Positions 19,001-28,000 of a stretch of 64,000 nucleotides of DNA are shown here, one piece after another. This DNA is from Thiocapsa bogorovii. GTDB taxonomy: Bacteria > Pseudomonadota > Gammaproteobacteria > Chromatiales > Chromatiaceae. Below the pieces are notes generated by a model. The model had not been told where the DNA came from. It saw only the letters and a list, made by a program, of their open reading frames with translations, and ran no database searches. A program made the translations under genes and the position numbers. The number at the start of each line of letters is the position of its first letter. The first letter of the stretch is position 1. The stretch spans positions 2,418,001 through 2,482,000 of the forward strand of contig NZ_CP089309.1 of the NCBI RefSeq assembly GCF_021228795.1, read 5' to 3'.

Positions 19001-19357
19001 TGGGTTTCCTCGAAAAAGAATCGGCGGCGTCCGGATCCTGTCCAGACAAGGGGTGGACATGGTATCGAGTCATCCGCAGTACAACGATGAGGAACCGCAT
19101 TAAACCGCGCCCATCGCGGTATGCGGTGTTTTTGGATGGGATCGGCCCCGGCAGACTTGACAAGCACTGGAGTAAATGCGGTTTAAGATACTAAAAAATC
19201 GACTATTTTAAACCCAGCCTCCTCTCTAGAGCCGCGAATACATCAAACGTCGAAGTCACTCGAAATTGAGCATCGCGCTCTCGACGCGGTTTAGCGTAGC
19301 CGGCAACCGCTTGGCCGGGAACGTTGCGCATGCCGACCGCCGTAGCTAGCATTTTGC
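19001..19357. other. Intergenic region with palindromes, no supported gene
   Basis: The 357 bp upstream of the ABC1 kinase gene hold the degenerate palindromic element at 19100–19186. A possible second 87-bp copy follows at 19208–19294 (TTAAACCCAGCC against GACGCGGTTTAG, four mismatches in 12). A minus-strand frame at 19203–19394 has no recognisable product. Confidence 0.5.
19100..19186. repeat. 87-bp palindromic element, degenerate copy
   Basis: TTAAACCGC (19100–19108) and GCGGTTTAA (19178–19186) are perfect 9-bp inverted ends. The length is exactly 87 bp, as in three of the well-conserved copies. The inner GTC/GAC part of the arms has diverged. Confidence 0.6.
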
Positions 19358-19636
19358 TTGCACCCCTGTTCAGCGAGAGCGCCGACGCAAACACTGGTCC
19401 TGCGCAACGTCCCCGACAAGATCTACCGACAGCTGAAGGATTCCGCCGCGATCCACCGCCGCTCCATGACTCAGGAAGCGATTCTTTCTCTTCAAGTTTC
19501 TCTTCAAGCCGGATTGGAAGACGACGACGCCTCTCGGGGGCGAGCGTCGCCCGAAGAGACGTTGGAATGGCTGCGACGCGAGGTCTGAACCCTGCCTGTA
19601 CTCGACAGGCGCGCGGACGAGGAGATCCTCGTATAG
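19358..19636 (+). pseudogene. Decayed FitA/RHH-type antitoxin gene
   Basis: The frame encodes TLVLRNVPDKIYRQLKDSAA followed by a ribbon-helix-helix-like RRSMTQEAILSL, typical of VapB/FitA antitoxins. It is interrupted by TGA at 19586–19588 after EETLEWLRREV. The same frame then reads TLPVLDRRADEEIL, the expected C-terminal toxin-binding tail, before TAG at 19634–19636. There is no ATG start (TTG at 19358 is the only option) and no PIN-domain toxin follows. This looks like a dying orphan antitoxin. Confidence 0.65.
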
Positions 19637-19689
19637 AAAGGCGATGATTTCGCGCAGACAGACGCGCAGCCCGCGGTGACCCAGCCCGC

Positions 19690-19705
19690 GAATCAAATTT
19701 GATTC
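19690..19705. promoter_or_regulatory. 16-bp perfect palindrome upstream of the DEAD-box helicase gene
   Basis: GAATCAAATTTGATTC is a perfect palindrome in an A/T-rich patch 100 bp before the helicase start. It overlaps the putative -35 element, the position expected for a repressor operator. Confidence 0.5.
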
Positions 19706-19727
19706 AGCCGCAACCCACGCAGATAAT
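19699..19727 (+). promoter_or_regulatory. Putative sigma-70 promoter of the DEAD-box helicase gene
   Basis: TTGATT (19699–19704) and GATAAT (19722–19727) are separated by 17 bp, close to the sigma-70 consensus. Transcription would begin near 19734, giving a leader of about 70 nt. Prediction by eye only. Confidence 0.45.
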
Positions 19728-19804
19728 ACTCTGTTACTTTGCAAATCCCCCTGGATGGTCCGCCGGACTTCCCGCCGGACGCGCCATTCTTTCGAGGCCC
19801 CACG

Positions 19805-21676
19805 ATGGACACCCCCGACACGAGTCTCGGCTTCGGCCAGCTCGGCCTAGCCCCCGCCGTTGCAAAAGCGGTAGAGGACCTCGGTTACGAGACCCCGACG
19901 CCTGTTCAGAGCCAATGTATTCCGCACCTGCTCGCCGGTCGCGACCTGCTTGGGCAGGCCCAGACCGGTACCGGCAAGACAGCGGCCTTTGCCCTCCCCC
20001 TGCTCAGCCGCGTCGATCCGACGCAGCGCGGACCTCAGGTGCTGGTTCTCACGCCGACCCGCGAGCTCGCGTTGCAGGTCGCCGAAGCCTTCCAGGGCTA
20101 TGCTCAGCATCTGAAGGGCTTTCTTGTACTGCCGATCTACGGCGGTCAGGGCTACGGCCTGCAGCTGAGCCAGCTCAAGCGCAATCCTCAGGTGATCGTC
20201 GGCACGCCCGGCCGTGTGATGGACCATCTCAAGCGCGGCACGCTCGCGCTCGACATGCTCAAGACGCTGGTCCTGGACGAGGCCGACGAGATGCTCAACA
20301 TGGGCTTCGCGGAGGATATCGACTGGATCTTCGAGCAGACGCCCCCCGGACGCCAGGTCGCACTCTTCTCCGCCACCATGCCCGCGGGTATCCGCCGGGT
20401 CGCCCAGACCAGACTGTCGGATCCGGTCGAGATTCGCGTCACGTCAGACTCGGAGACGGTCGACACCATCGATCAGCACCACTGCGTCGTCACGCGTTTT
20501 CACAAGCTGGACGTGCTCACTCGCATCCTGGAGCTCGAGCCCTTCGACGGCATGCTCGTCTTCGTGCGCACCAAGCATGCAACCGTGGAGCTCGCCGACA
20601 AGCTCAAGGCACACGGTTTCGCCGCCGAGCCGCTGAACGGCGACATGAGCCAGGAGATGCGCGAGCGCACCGTCGAGCGACTCAAGCAGGGCCAACTCGA
20701 CATCCTGGTCGCCACCGATGTGGCCGCGCGCGGGCTCGATGTCGAGCGGCTCAGCCATGTCGTGAACTACGACATCCCGACCGATCCCTCCGCCTATGTC
20801 CACCGAATCGGGCGGACCGGACGGGCCGGTCGTGCCGGGCGCGCCATCCTGCTGGTCGAGCCGCGCGAGCGCGGGCTACTGCGTGCGATCGAGCGCACCA
20901 TCCGACGCAGCGTTCCGGCGATGGAGCCACCCTCGGCCTCGCAGTTGAGCGAGTCGCGGATCGACCGCTTCACCGCGGAGCTGCGCAAGACCCTCACCGA
21001 ACAAGACCTGGATTTTTTCTACCGGTTGGTGGCACGGCTCGCCACGGAGCAGGAACTGGAGATGATGGACATCGCCGCGGCGCTGGCCTACCTGACCCAG
21101 CGCGAACGCCCGCTGGATGTCCAAGCCGATCTGCCGCGCCCGGCCGCGACTCGGCCCGAGCGTCCGGAGCGCGGCCCACGGAGCGAAGGTCGTGAGGAAA
21201 GGCGTCCGCGCGTCCCGCGCGACGGCGAGCGTGGCACGGCGCCTCGGCGCGAAGGGGCCCGCGAAGAGAGTCGCGACCGACCACGTCCTCAGGGACGCGG
21301 ATCCGAGGGGCTCACCAGCTATCGGATCGAGGTCGGCCACCAACACGGCGCCACCCCGCGCGAGATCGTCGGCGCCATCGCCAACGAGTCGGGGCTGGAA
21401 GGCCGTTATATCGGCCGGATCGACATCCGAGACGATCACTCGCTCGTCGATCTGCCGGAGGGCATGCCCCGCGAGATCTTCAACCATCTCAAGCGGGTCT
21501 ACGTCCGCGGGCAGGCGCTGCGGATCTCGCTGGCGGATGGTTCGGCCGGCGGGACGCGACGCGGCGGCGCAGAAAACACCGGCGGGGCTCGCCCCGAGCA
21601 ACCGACCTACGAGCGCAAGCCTCGGGAGGTCGGATCTCATCAGGAGCGTCGGCGCAAGCGATCAGACCCCAGCTGA
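19805..21676 (+). CDS. deaD: DEAD-box ATP-dependent RNA helicase (DeaD/CsdA type)
   Basis: The helicase core (about 1–370) has all expected motifs: the Q motif (ETPTPVQSQ), AQTGTGKT, PTRELA, TPGR, DEAD, SAT, ARGLD and HRIGRTGR. A linker rich in Arg/Glu/Pro (about 440–525) follows. A DbpA/CsdA-type RNA-binding domain comes next (YRIEVGHQHGATPREIVGA … IGRIDIRDDHSLVDL), then a basic tail. It remodels structured RNA, probably in ribosome assembly and cold adaptation. ATG at 19805 is chosen (GAGG 7 nt upstream) over an upstream in-frame codon at 19739. The stop codon TGA lies inside the arm of a palindromic element. Confidence 0.95.
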   Translation: MDTPDTSLGFGQLGLAPAVAKAVEDLGYETPTPVQSQCIPHLLAGRDLLGQAQTGTGKTAAFALPLLSRVDPTQRGPQVLVLTPTRELALQVAEAFQGYAQHLKGFLVLPIYGGQGYGLQLSQLKRNPQVIVGTPGRVMDHLKRGTLALDMLKTLVLDEADEMLNMGFAEDIDWIFEQTPPGRQVALFSATMPAGIRRVAQTRLSDPVEIRVTSDSETVDTIDQHHCVVTRFHKLDVLTRILELEPFDGMLVFVRTKHATVELADKLKAHGFAAEPLNGDMSQEMRERTVERLKQGQLDILVATDVAARGLDVERLSHVVNYDIPTDPSAYVHRIGRTGRAGRAGRAILLVEPRERGLLRAIERTIRRSVPAMEPPSASQLSESRIDRFTAELRKTLTEQDLDFFYRLVARLATEQELEMMDIAAALAYLTQRERPLDVQADLPRPAATRPERPERGPRSEGREERRPRVPRDGERGTAPRREGAREESRDRPRPQGRGSEGLTSYRIEVGHQHGATPREIVGAIANESGLEGRYIGRIDIRDDHSLVDLPEGMPREIFNHLKRVYVRGQALRISLADGSAGGTRRGGAENTGGARPEQPTYERKPREVGSHQERRRKRSDPS

Positions 21677-21759
21677 ACCGCGTCCGGGGCCTGGCTTAAG
21701 GCTTGAGCCCGGTGCGGAGGTTTGAGTATCGACTCGGACCTTGAGTCGACGCGGTTCAG
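21673..21759. repeat. 87-bp palindromic element, CTGAACCGCGTC arms
   Basis: Perfect 12-bp arms CTGAACCGCGTC (21673–21684) and GACGCGGTTCAG (21748–21759). The helicase stop codon TGA (21674–21676) is part of the left arm, so the element begins exactly at the gene end. Confidence 0.88.
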
Positions 21760-21955
21760 AAAAATGAGGGAAAAGGGAAAAGGCGAAAGCGATTGGATTG
21801 TCGGGAAGGGGACAAGGGGGCGGAGGTTCGGGGACATTTGACCCTGATTAAAGGTGCTGCACGTCGGTGCATGCCTGTGATCTTGGGATAGGGTTAGTGG
21901 CGTTGTTCTTGCTTGGGCACCCGATGTTCTCTCTCGGTCGCAAAAGGTCCCCAAG

Positions 21956-22831
21956 ATGCTTCAACGACTCGCAGCTGCGCTTACGCGTGGCGATCTGATT
22001 CCCTATCTCGGTCCCGGCGCGCTCGCCGGCGTGGTGGACACCGCCACAGGCGAGCCCATCCCGGCCGACAGCGACAGCCTCATCCTCGCCATGAACGGCG
22101 GCAAGCCCATGTCTCCACGCCTCATGTGGGAATTTCCCCGCGCGGCCATGGATGTGGAGCTCAAACGCGGCCGCAGTGCCGTGAACCGATTTCTCGACAC
22201 CACCTACGGCAAGCGCATTTGGACGCGAGCGCCTCTGCACGACTGGCTGCAGGATCTACAGCCGCGCTACGTCATCGATATCAATCGGGATACCCAGCTG
22301 CAGGACTCCTACGTCGGGGTTCCGCATACGCTGGTGCGTGGGATCGCCCGCATCGCCGGCACCGATTATCGCTTTCGGCTCGACCACTACGACGGCGCAA
22401 ACTATCGCCGTGTCGAGCTGGAGGAGGTCGATCAGCGGCTTCCCGTGCTTTTCAAGCCGATGGGCAGCCCGCGCCCGGACGCGACCTATATCGCCTCGGA
22501 TGCGGATTTCGTCGACTACCTGACCGAGCTCATGGGCGGATTCGGGATCCCCGGGTTTCTCAAGACCTACCGACAGGATCGGCAGTACCTCTTCCTTGGA
22601 CTGCGTCTGCTGCGCGATACCGAGCGGATGGTGATGTCGGACCTGATCTACGGGGCGGGAACGCCGGCCGGATGGGCCCTGATTCCGGATCCGACGGACA
22701 AGGAGCGGCGCTTTTGCGAGAGTAAGGGTGTGGAGGTCGTCGAGGCGGACATTCCGGATCTGATTGCTGCGAGCGGGCTCGGGGATGCGGTGGGGGCCTT
22801 GATTCCGGCAACGCATGAGGTGGGTTGCTGA
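21956..22831 (+). CDS. SIR2-like domain protein
   Basis: 291 residues with features of the SIR2_2 superfamily: the N-terminal LIPYLGPGALAG in place of the sirtuin NAD-binding GAGIS. LPVLFKPMGSPRPD and then SDADFVDYL correspond to the strand/lysine and Asp-Asp segments. FLKTYRQDRQYLFLGLRLLRD matches the LFLGYSL-type motif. Such proteins bind or hydrolyse NAD+, and several act in phage defence, but no effector partner is adjacent here. It stands alone between two palindromic elements. Function not assignable; it is not a canonical deacetylase. Confidence 0.7.
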   Translation: MLQRLAAALTRGDLIPYLGPGALAGVVDTATGEPIPADSDSLILAMNGGKPMSPRLMWEFPRAAMDVELKRGRSAVNRFLDTTYGKRIWTRAPLHDWLQDLQPRYVIDINRDTQLQDSYVGVPHTLVRGIARIAGTDYRFRLDHYDGANYRRVELEEVDQRLPVLFKPMGSPRPDATYIASDADFVDYLTELMGGFGIPGFLKTYRQDRQYLFLGLRLLRDTERMVMSDLIYGAGTPAGWALIPDPTDKERRFCESKGVEVVEADIPDLIAASGLGDAVGALIPATHEVGC

Positions 22832-22832
22832 A

Positions 22833-22917
22833 CTGAACCGCGTCTGCCGGACCATGCGGGGTCTTCGGGCTGGATCGACGTGATCTGAATCAACCGAGGT
22901 CCGTGGTGACGCGGTTC
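22833..22917. repeat. ~85-bp palindromic element, CTGAACCGCGTC arms (right arm slightly decayed)
   Basis: The left arm CTGAACCGCGTC (22833–22844) and the right arm GACGCGGTTC (22908–22917) match over 10 bp; the right end then reads CGG instead of AG. The left arm begins 1 bp after the TGA of the SIR2-like gene, which itself lies in a CTGAA copy of the arm start. Confidence 0.8.
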
Positions 22918-23006
22918 CGGATGGGAAAACCGGGAATGAAGGACAGCAGAGGAGAGACGGAGAAGGTGTAGCGAGAAACCTGCGGTATCTTTTTTACGTC
23001 TTAAAC

Positions 23007-23040
23007 CGCGCCAGCTCGGAACGTCGTCGAAGCTGGCGCG
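23007..23040. repeat. 10-bp stem-loop between the SIR2-like gene and purE
   Basis: CGCGCCAGCT and AGCTGGCGCG are perfect reverse complements around a 14-nt loop. TTAAACCGCG at 23001 resembles an element arm, and GGCGGATTCAG at the purE stop (23102–23112) resembles the opposite arm, so this may be a diverged longer copy. There is no T-run on the purE-transcribed strand. Confidence 0.45.
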
Positions 23041-23108
23041 CCCGAACCACACGACCTATTTCTGACAGACGACTCGGAGACCGTTCGGAGCGACGATCTA
23101 CGGCGGAT

Positions 23109-23636
23109 TCAGGTCTGCTGCTCCATCGCGGCGACCTTCGCCATCACTGTAGCCTCGAGATCCTGCTTGAAGCGCACGATCCGCTCGCGTACCTGTACGT
23201 CCGAGGCACCGAGGATCTGAGCGGCAAGGATGCCCGCGTTCTTGGCGCCGTTGATGGCGACCGTCGCCACAGGCACGCCGGCCGGCATCTGCACGATCGA
23301 GAGCAGCGAATCCTGCCCGGAGAGGCTGGATGTCTTCACCGGCACGCCGATGACCGGCAGCGGCGTGATGGCCGCCGCCATGCCGGGCAGGTGGGCTGCG
23401 CCGCCGGCGCCCGCGATAATCACGCGCAGGCCGCGCTCGACCGCGCTCTCGGCATAGTCGTAGAGCCGCTTGGGCGTGCGGTGCGCCGAGACGATGGTCA
23501 TCTCGTAGGGGATGCCGAGCTCGGCGAGCACGGCGGCGGCATCCTGCATCACCGGCAGATCGGAATCGCTTCCCATGATGATGCCGACTTGGGCCGAACG
23601 ATCCGCAGACGGCGAGGATGGGGTGGACACGGTCAT
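23109..23636 (-). CDS. purE: N5-carboxyaminoimidazole ribonucleotide mutase (class I PurE)
   Basis: PurE converts N5-CAIR to CAIR in purine synthesis. Class I signatures are intact: [31 protein letters not shown] (active-site His) and [16 protein letters not shown], then PVIGVPVKT and [16 protein letters not shown]. The 175-residue length is normal. It overlaps purK by 4 bp (ATGA), so the pair is translationally coupled. Confidence 0.97.
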   Translation of the reverse strand: MTVSTPSSPSADRSAQVGIIMGSDSDLPVMQDAAAVLAELGIPYEMTIVSAHRTPKRLYDYAESAVERGLRVIIAGAGGAAHLPGMAAAITPLPVIGVPVKTSSLSGQDSLLSIVQMPAGVPVATVAINGAKNAGILAAQILGASDVQVRERIVRFKQDLEATVMAKVAAMEQQT

Positions 23637-24799
23637 GGATGATCCTCTCCCGAGATCTCGATCAGACGACGGACCCGCTCGGCCTTGACTCGGGCCTGCT
23701 CGATGTCCCGGTCCAAGACCGTGACATGGCCCATCTTACGATAGGGCGAGGTCGCCGCCTTGCCGTAAAGGTGCAGGCAGACGCCCGGAATCGCCAAGGC
23801 CTCCGCCATGCCCTTGATCACGGGGCGCCCCCGATGACCGGGCGCTCCCAACAGGTTGATCATGGCCGCGGGGCAGAGCTGCTCGGTGGAGCCGAGCGGC
23901 AAACCGACGACGGCGCGCAGATGCTGCTCGAACTGGTCGGTCATGTTCGCTTCGATGGTGTGATGACCCGAATTGTGGGTGCGCGGCGCAACCTCGTTTA
24001 CCAGCAAATCGCCCGCCTCGGTCAGGAACATCTCGACCCCGAAGATCCCCGCACCGCCCAGAGCATCGACGGTGCGTATCGCGAGCTGCTCCGCCGCAGC
24101 GGCCGTTTCCGCCGGGATCTGCGCCGGAGCCAGCAGCATCTCGAGCACGTTCTCGCCAGGACGAAAACACATCTCGACCGCGGGAAAGCAGCGGTGATCC
24201 CCGTCCAGTCCACGCGCCACCAGCACCGCCAGCTCCTTGGCCGCGGGGATGAAGCGCTCCACCAGAGAAGGCACGGGCAGATGACCGTCGAAGTCATCGG
24301 GACCATCCAGGATCGAGACACCGCGGCCATCATAGCCGCCTCGGCAGACCTTCTGCACCAGGGGATAGCCGAAGGCGGCGAAGGCGCCGGCCGAGGGCTC
24401 GGGCATCGGCTCGAACGGCGCCGTCGGGATACCGGCCGCGCTCAGCGCGCGCTTTTGCGTGAGCTTGTCCTGAATCAAGGCCAACACCGTCGGGGGCGGC
24501 TGGATATTGTGGCCCTCGCGCCCGAGTTGGATGAGTGTCGCGGCATCGATATCCTCGATGTCGAAGGTCACAACGTCGCAGGCCTCGGCCAGCTCGCGCA
24601 GCTTAGCGGGGTCATGATAGGCACCCACGATCTGGTGTCCCGCGACCTGACCGGCCGGCGAGCCCGGTGTCGGGTCCAGTATCACGCAAGTGCAGCCGAT
24701 CCGTTTCGCGGCCTTCGCCATCATGCGGCCGAGCTGACCGCCGCCGATGATGCCGATACGTGCAATGGGAAGAGGGAAGACGTCCATGCGGTGAATCAT
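23633..24799 (-). CDS. purK: N5-carboxyaminoimidazole ribonucleotide synthase
   Basis: PurK carboxylates AIR with ATP and bicarbonate to give N5-CAIR, the PurE substrate. It is an ATP-grasp enzyme of 388 residues. [20 protein letters not shown] opens the N-terminal domain. [15 protein letters not shown] is the ATP-binding loop, and EMFL…[15 protein letters not shown] is the metal-binding signature. An alternative ATG lies four codons downstream (24787). Confidence 0.97.
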   Translation of the reverse strand: MIHRMDVFPLPIARIGIIGGGQLGRMMAKAAKRIGCTCVILDPTPGSPAGQVAGHQIVGAYHDPAKLRELAEACDVVTFDIEDIDAATLIQLGREGHNIQPPPTVLALIQDKLTQKRALSAAGIPTAPFEPMPEPSAGAFAAFGYPLVQKVCRGGYDGRGVSILDGPDDFDGHLPVPSLVERFIPAAKELAVLVARGLDGDHRCFPAVEMCFRPGENVLEMLLAPAQIPAETAAAAEQLAIRTVDALGGAGIFGVEMFLTEAGDLLVNEVAPRTHNSGHHTIEANMTDQFEQHLRAVVGLPLGSTEQLCPAAMINLLGAPGHRGRPVIKGMAEALAIPGVCLHLYGKAATSPYRKMGHVTVLDRDIEQARVKAERVRRLIEISGEDHP

Positions 24800-25099
24800 C
24801 GGCGCTCGGGACGAAATTGGAAAGCCCCCAATGCCGCAGCGCGTTCTTCGCCGCGCACCACGGCGGCCGATCGATCTCGCTCGATCGACACCGACACGTG
24901 GATAAGGTCTACTCTGTGACCGTACGGATGGAACCCTAACTCGCGGAAGGCGGGCCGAGACAATCGGGCTGCTCCGGCTGGCCGAACACTAGGATGACAA
25001 GGTGATGGCCCGGCGCGGCGGACCTCCGATCAAGGTAGACCGACGCGAGCACCCTATTTCATACAACACGAAAGCGCGAGACAAGATCGCCGGAGCAAC
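24800..25099. other. Intergenic region upstream of the first GGDEF/EAL gene
   Basis: 300 bp between divergent purK and the signalling protein gene. It should hold promoters for both directions. A short inverted repeat (CGATCGATCTCGCTCGATCG, about 24873–24892) is visible; no gene is seen. GGAG at 25092–25095 serves the downstream start. Confidence 0.5.
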
Positions 25100-28000
25100 A
25101 TGCGCGGTCGCGACAAACCAAAGACCACCTCATCCCTGACGATCGCGATCGCGACCCTGCTGGGCGCACTTGTGCTTTCGGCCGCCGTGATCATCAACAC
25201 GGAGCAACAGCGCGTGCAGCTGATGCGCGCGGATAACGCGACCCTTGCGAAGGAGTATGCGAATACGATCGCCGACGCCATCAAGCACGCCATGTCCTCG
25301 ACCCATGCCTTGGCCGCACTCGTAGAACAGGGCCAGGGCAAGATCTCTGATTTCCAAGAGTTCGGCAAGGCGATGCTCCCCCATTATCCCGGGATCGACG
25401 CCCTGTTCCTGGCGCCGGATGGCGTTATACGGGATGTGTTCCCACGTGCCGGCAACGAGTCGGTGATCGGTCTCGATCTGTTGAAGGATCCGGTTCGCGA
25501 CCCGGATACCATGACGCCTCGGGATACCGGCCACTTGACCCTGTCCAGTGCATCCACGCTGATTCGGAGTACGACCGGCATCATCGGGAGCCACCCCGTC
25601 TTCATCGAGGATGCGCAGGGGAACCCGGTTTTTTGGGGGTTCGCTCTCGCCCGTCTGCCGTTCCCCGATGCGCTCGCACCCAGCGGACTGTCGCAGCTCG
25701 GCGAACGCGGCATCGCCTACCGGCTCTGGACCGGCACACCGGCGACCGGCGACGTGCAGATCATCGAGGCGTCATCGGTCGAGCCGGTCTCCCCGGTGGA
25801 GGCGCAGGTCGCGGTGCCGAACACCAAATGGACCCTGAGCCTCAGCCCGATCGACGGCTGGGGTGATCCGTTCGGGCTCGCTGTAAGGGCCGGACTGGGA
25901 CTGCTCTTCAGCCTCCTGCTGGCCACGCTGGCAAAGCTGCTGGCCGACGCACGCACTCAGAAGGCACGGCTGGCGATGAAGTTGGCCGAACGCACGGCCG
26001 AGATCCGGGCACGCGAGGCGGAACTGGAGCGCGCGGAGGAGATCGCGCAGGTCGGGAGCTGGGATTTCGATATCCGGTCAAACCGGGCGATCGCCTCGGC
26101 CGTTGCCTGCCGAATCACCGGCGTGTCGCCCAATACGCACTTTAGCCTCGAGCGCTTCCTGGCGCAGGTGCATCCACTCGACCGCACGCTGGTCCAGGCC
26201 GCCTGGCAGGCGGCGCTTCGGGGCGAACCCTATGATGTCGAGCACCGGACTCTTGTCGCCGGCAGGCTGCGGTGGCTGCGCCAAAGGGCGGTTCTCGAAT
26301 TCGACAACGACGGCCGAGCACTGCGCGCCGCTGGCACCGTCGAAGACATCACCGCACGCAAGAGGGCTGAGCAGGCGCTTTCCGACAGCGAGTCCAGGCT
26401 CCGACGGATCGTGGAAACCGCCCGTGAAGGGATCTGGACCATCGACGGCGATATCCGAACAACCTTCGTCAACCCGCGCATGATCGAGCTGCTGGGATGC
26501 CCGGCCGAACAGATCATCGGCCGATCGCCGTTCGACTTCATGGATCCGGAGATGCGCCAGCTCGTCGAACGCAAGCTCTTGGAACGGCGACAAGGCATCA
26601 GCGATCAATACGAGCTTCGGCTTCGACGGCCCGACGGCTCGCCGCTCTGGACGCTGCTCTCCACCACACCCCTGAAGGACGATGAAGGTCGGTATATCGG
26701 CACGCTCGGCATGCTGACCGACATCTCGGCACGTAAACAGGCTGAGGCGATCTTGGAGGAGGAGCGCCTTCTCCTTAAGCAGGCCGAGCGGATCGCCAAC
26801 ATCGGCGCCTGGGAATGGGAAGTCGCCGAAGACCGCTGGACACACTCGACGGGCTGGACCGCGATCCACGGGATCGCCGGGCAGCTACCGCAGTCCACGG
26901 CAGAGATGCTGGCGATCATCCCAACGGACGAGCGCGATGCGGTGCAAGACGCGCTCGAGGCAGCCTTGGACGGACGCCGTCCCTTCGACATCGAGCATCG
27001 CATCATCCGCCCGATCGATGGTGTCTTGCGTCGGATACACGCCGTGGGTGAGGTGATCCGCAATCACCGGGGCGAGGCCCTGGCCATGCGCGGCATCGCA
27101 CGCGACATCACGGCGAGCAAGGAGGCCGAGGCGGAGCTGCGCATCGCCGCAATCGCCTTCGAAGCACAGGAGGGGATGCTCGTCACCGACGCCGAGGAGC
27201 ACATCCTCCGTGTCAACGAGGCATTCACACGAAACACCGGATACACGGCGGAGGAGGTCATCGGCAGAAACCCGAGACTGCTGCGCTCCGGTCGCCACGA
27301 CCCGGACTTCTTCGCGGAGATGTGGGCGCGGATTAGTGATCAGGGGTACTGGCAGGGCGAGATTTGGAATCGGCGCAAGAACGGCGAGGTCTTTCCGGAG
27401 TGGCTGACCGTCACTGCCGTGCGAGACGACCTCGGTCACGTCACTCACTATGTCGGCACCCTTACCGACATCAGCCAACGCAAGGAGGACGAGGCCGTGA
27501 TTCGCCGGCTCGCGTTCTATGACCCTTTGACCGGACTGGCGAATCGCCGGCTGCTGCTCGACCGGCTGAATCAGACGCTGGCAGCCGCGGCACGCACGGG
27601 TCAGGACGGCGCCCTGATCTTCATCGACCTGGACAACTTCAAGCAGCTCAACGACACCCGCGGACACCAAGTCGGCGATCTGCTTTTGGAGGAGGTCGCG
27701 CACCGACTGACCGAAACGGTGCGCAAGAGCGACAGTGTCGCCCGCCTCGGGGGGGACGAGTTCGTTGTCCTGCTCCAAGATCTGGGCGATGATTCGGCGC
27801 AGGCCGCCGCGTTGGCCGAAGCGGTTGGGGAGAAGATCATCACCGTCCTGGGGAGGCCCTACATGCTTGCGGGCAAGGAGCACGAGAGCACCCCCAGTCT
27901 GGGGATCGCCATGTTCGACCGCGAGCCGCATACCGCCGAGGAGATCCTGAAACACGCCGATTTGGCGATGTACCAAGCCAAGGCCGCCGGACGCAATCGA

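Noticed and set aside
19586-19588. TGA in the antitoxin frame read as selenocysteine
   Set aside because: No SECIS-like hairpin is evident, antitoxins of this type are not selenoproteins, and the gene also lacks an ATG start and toxin partner.
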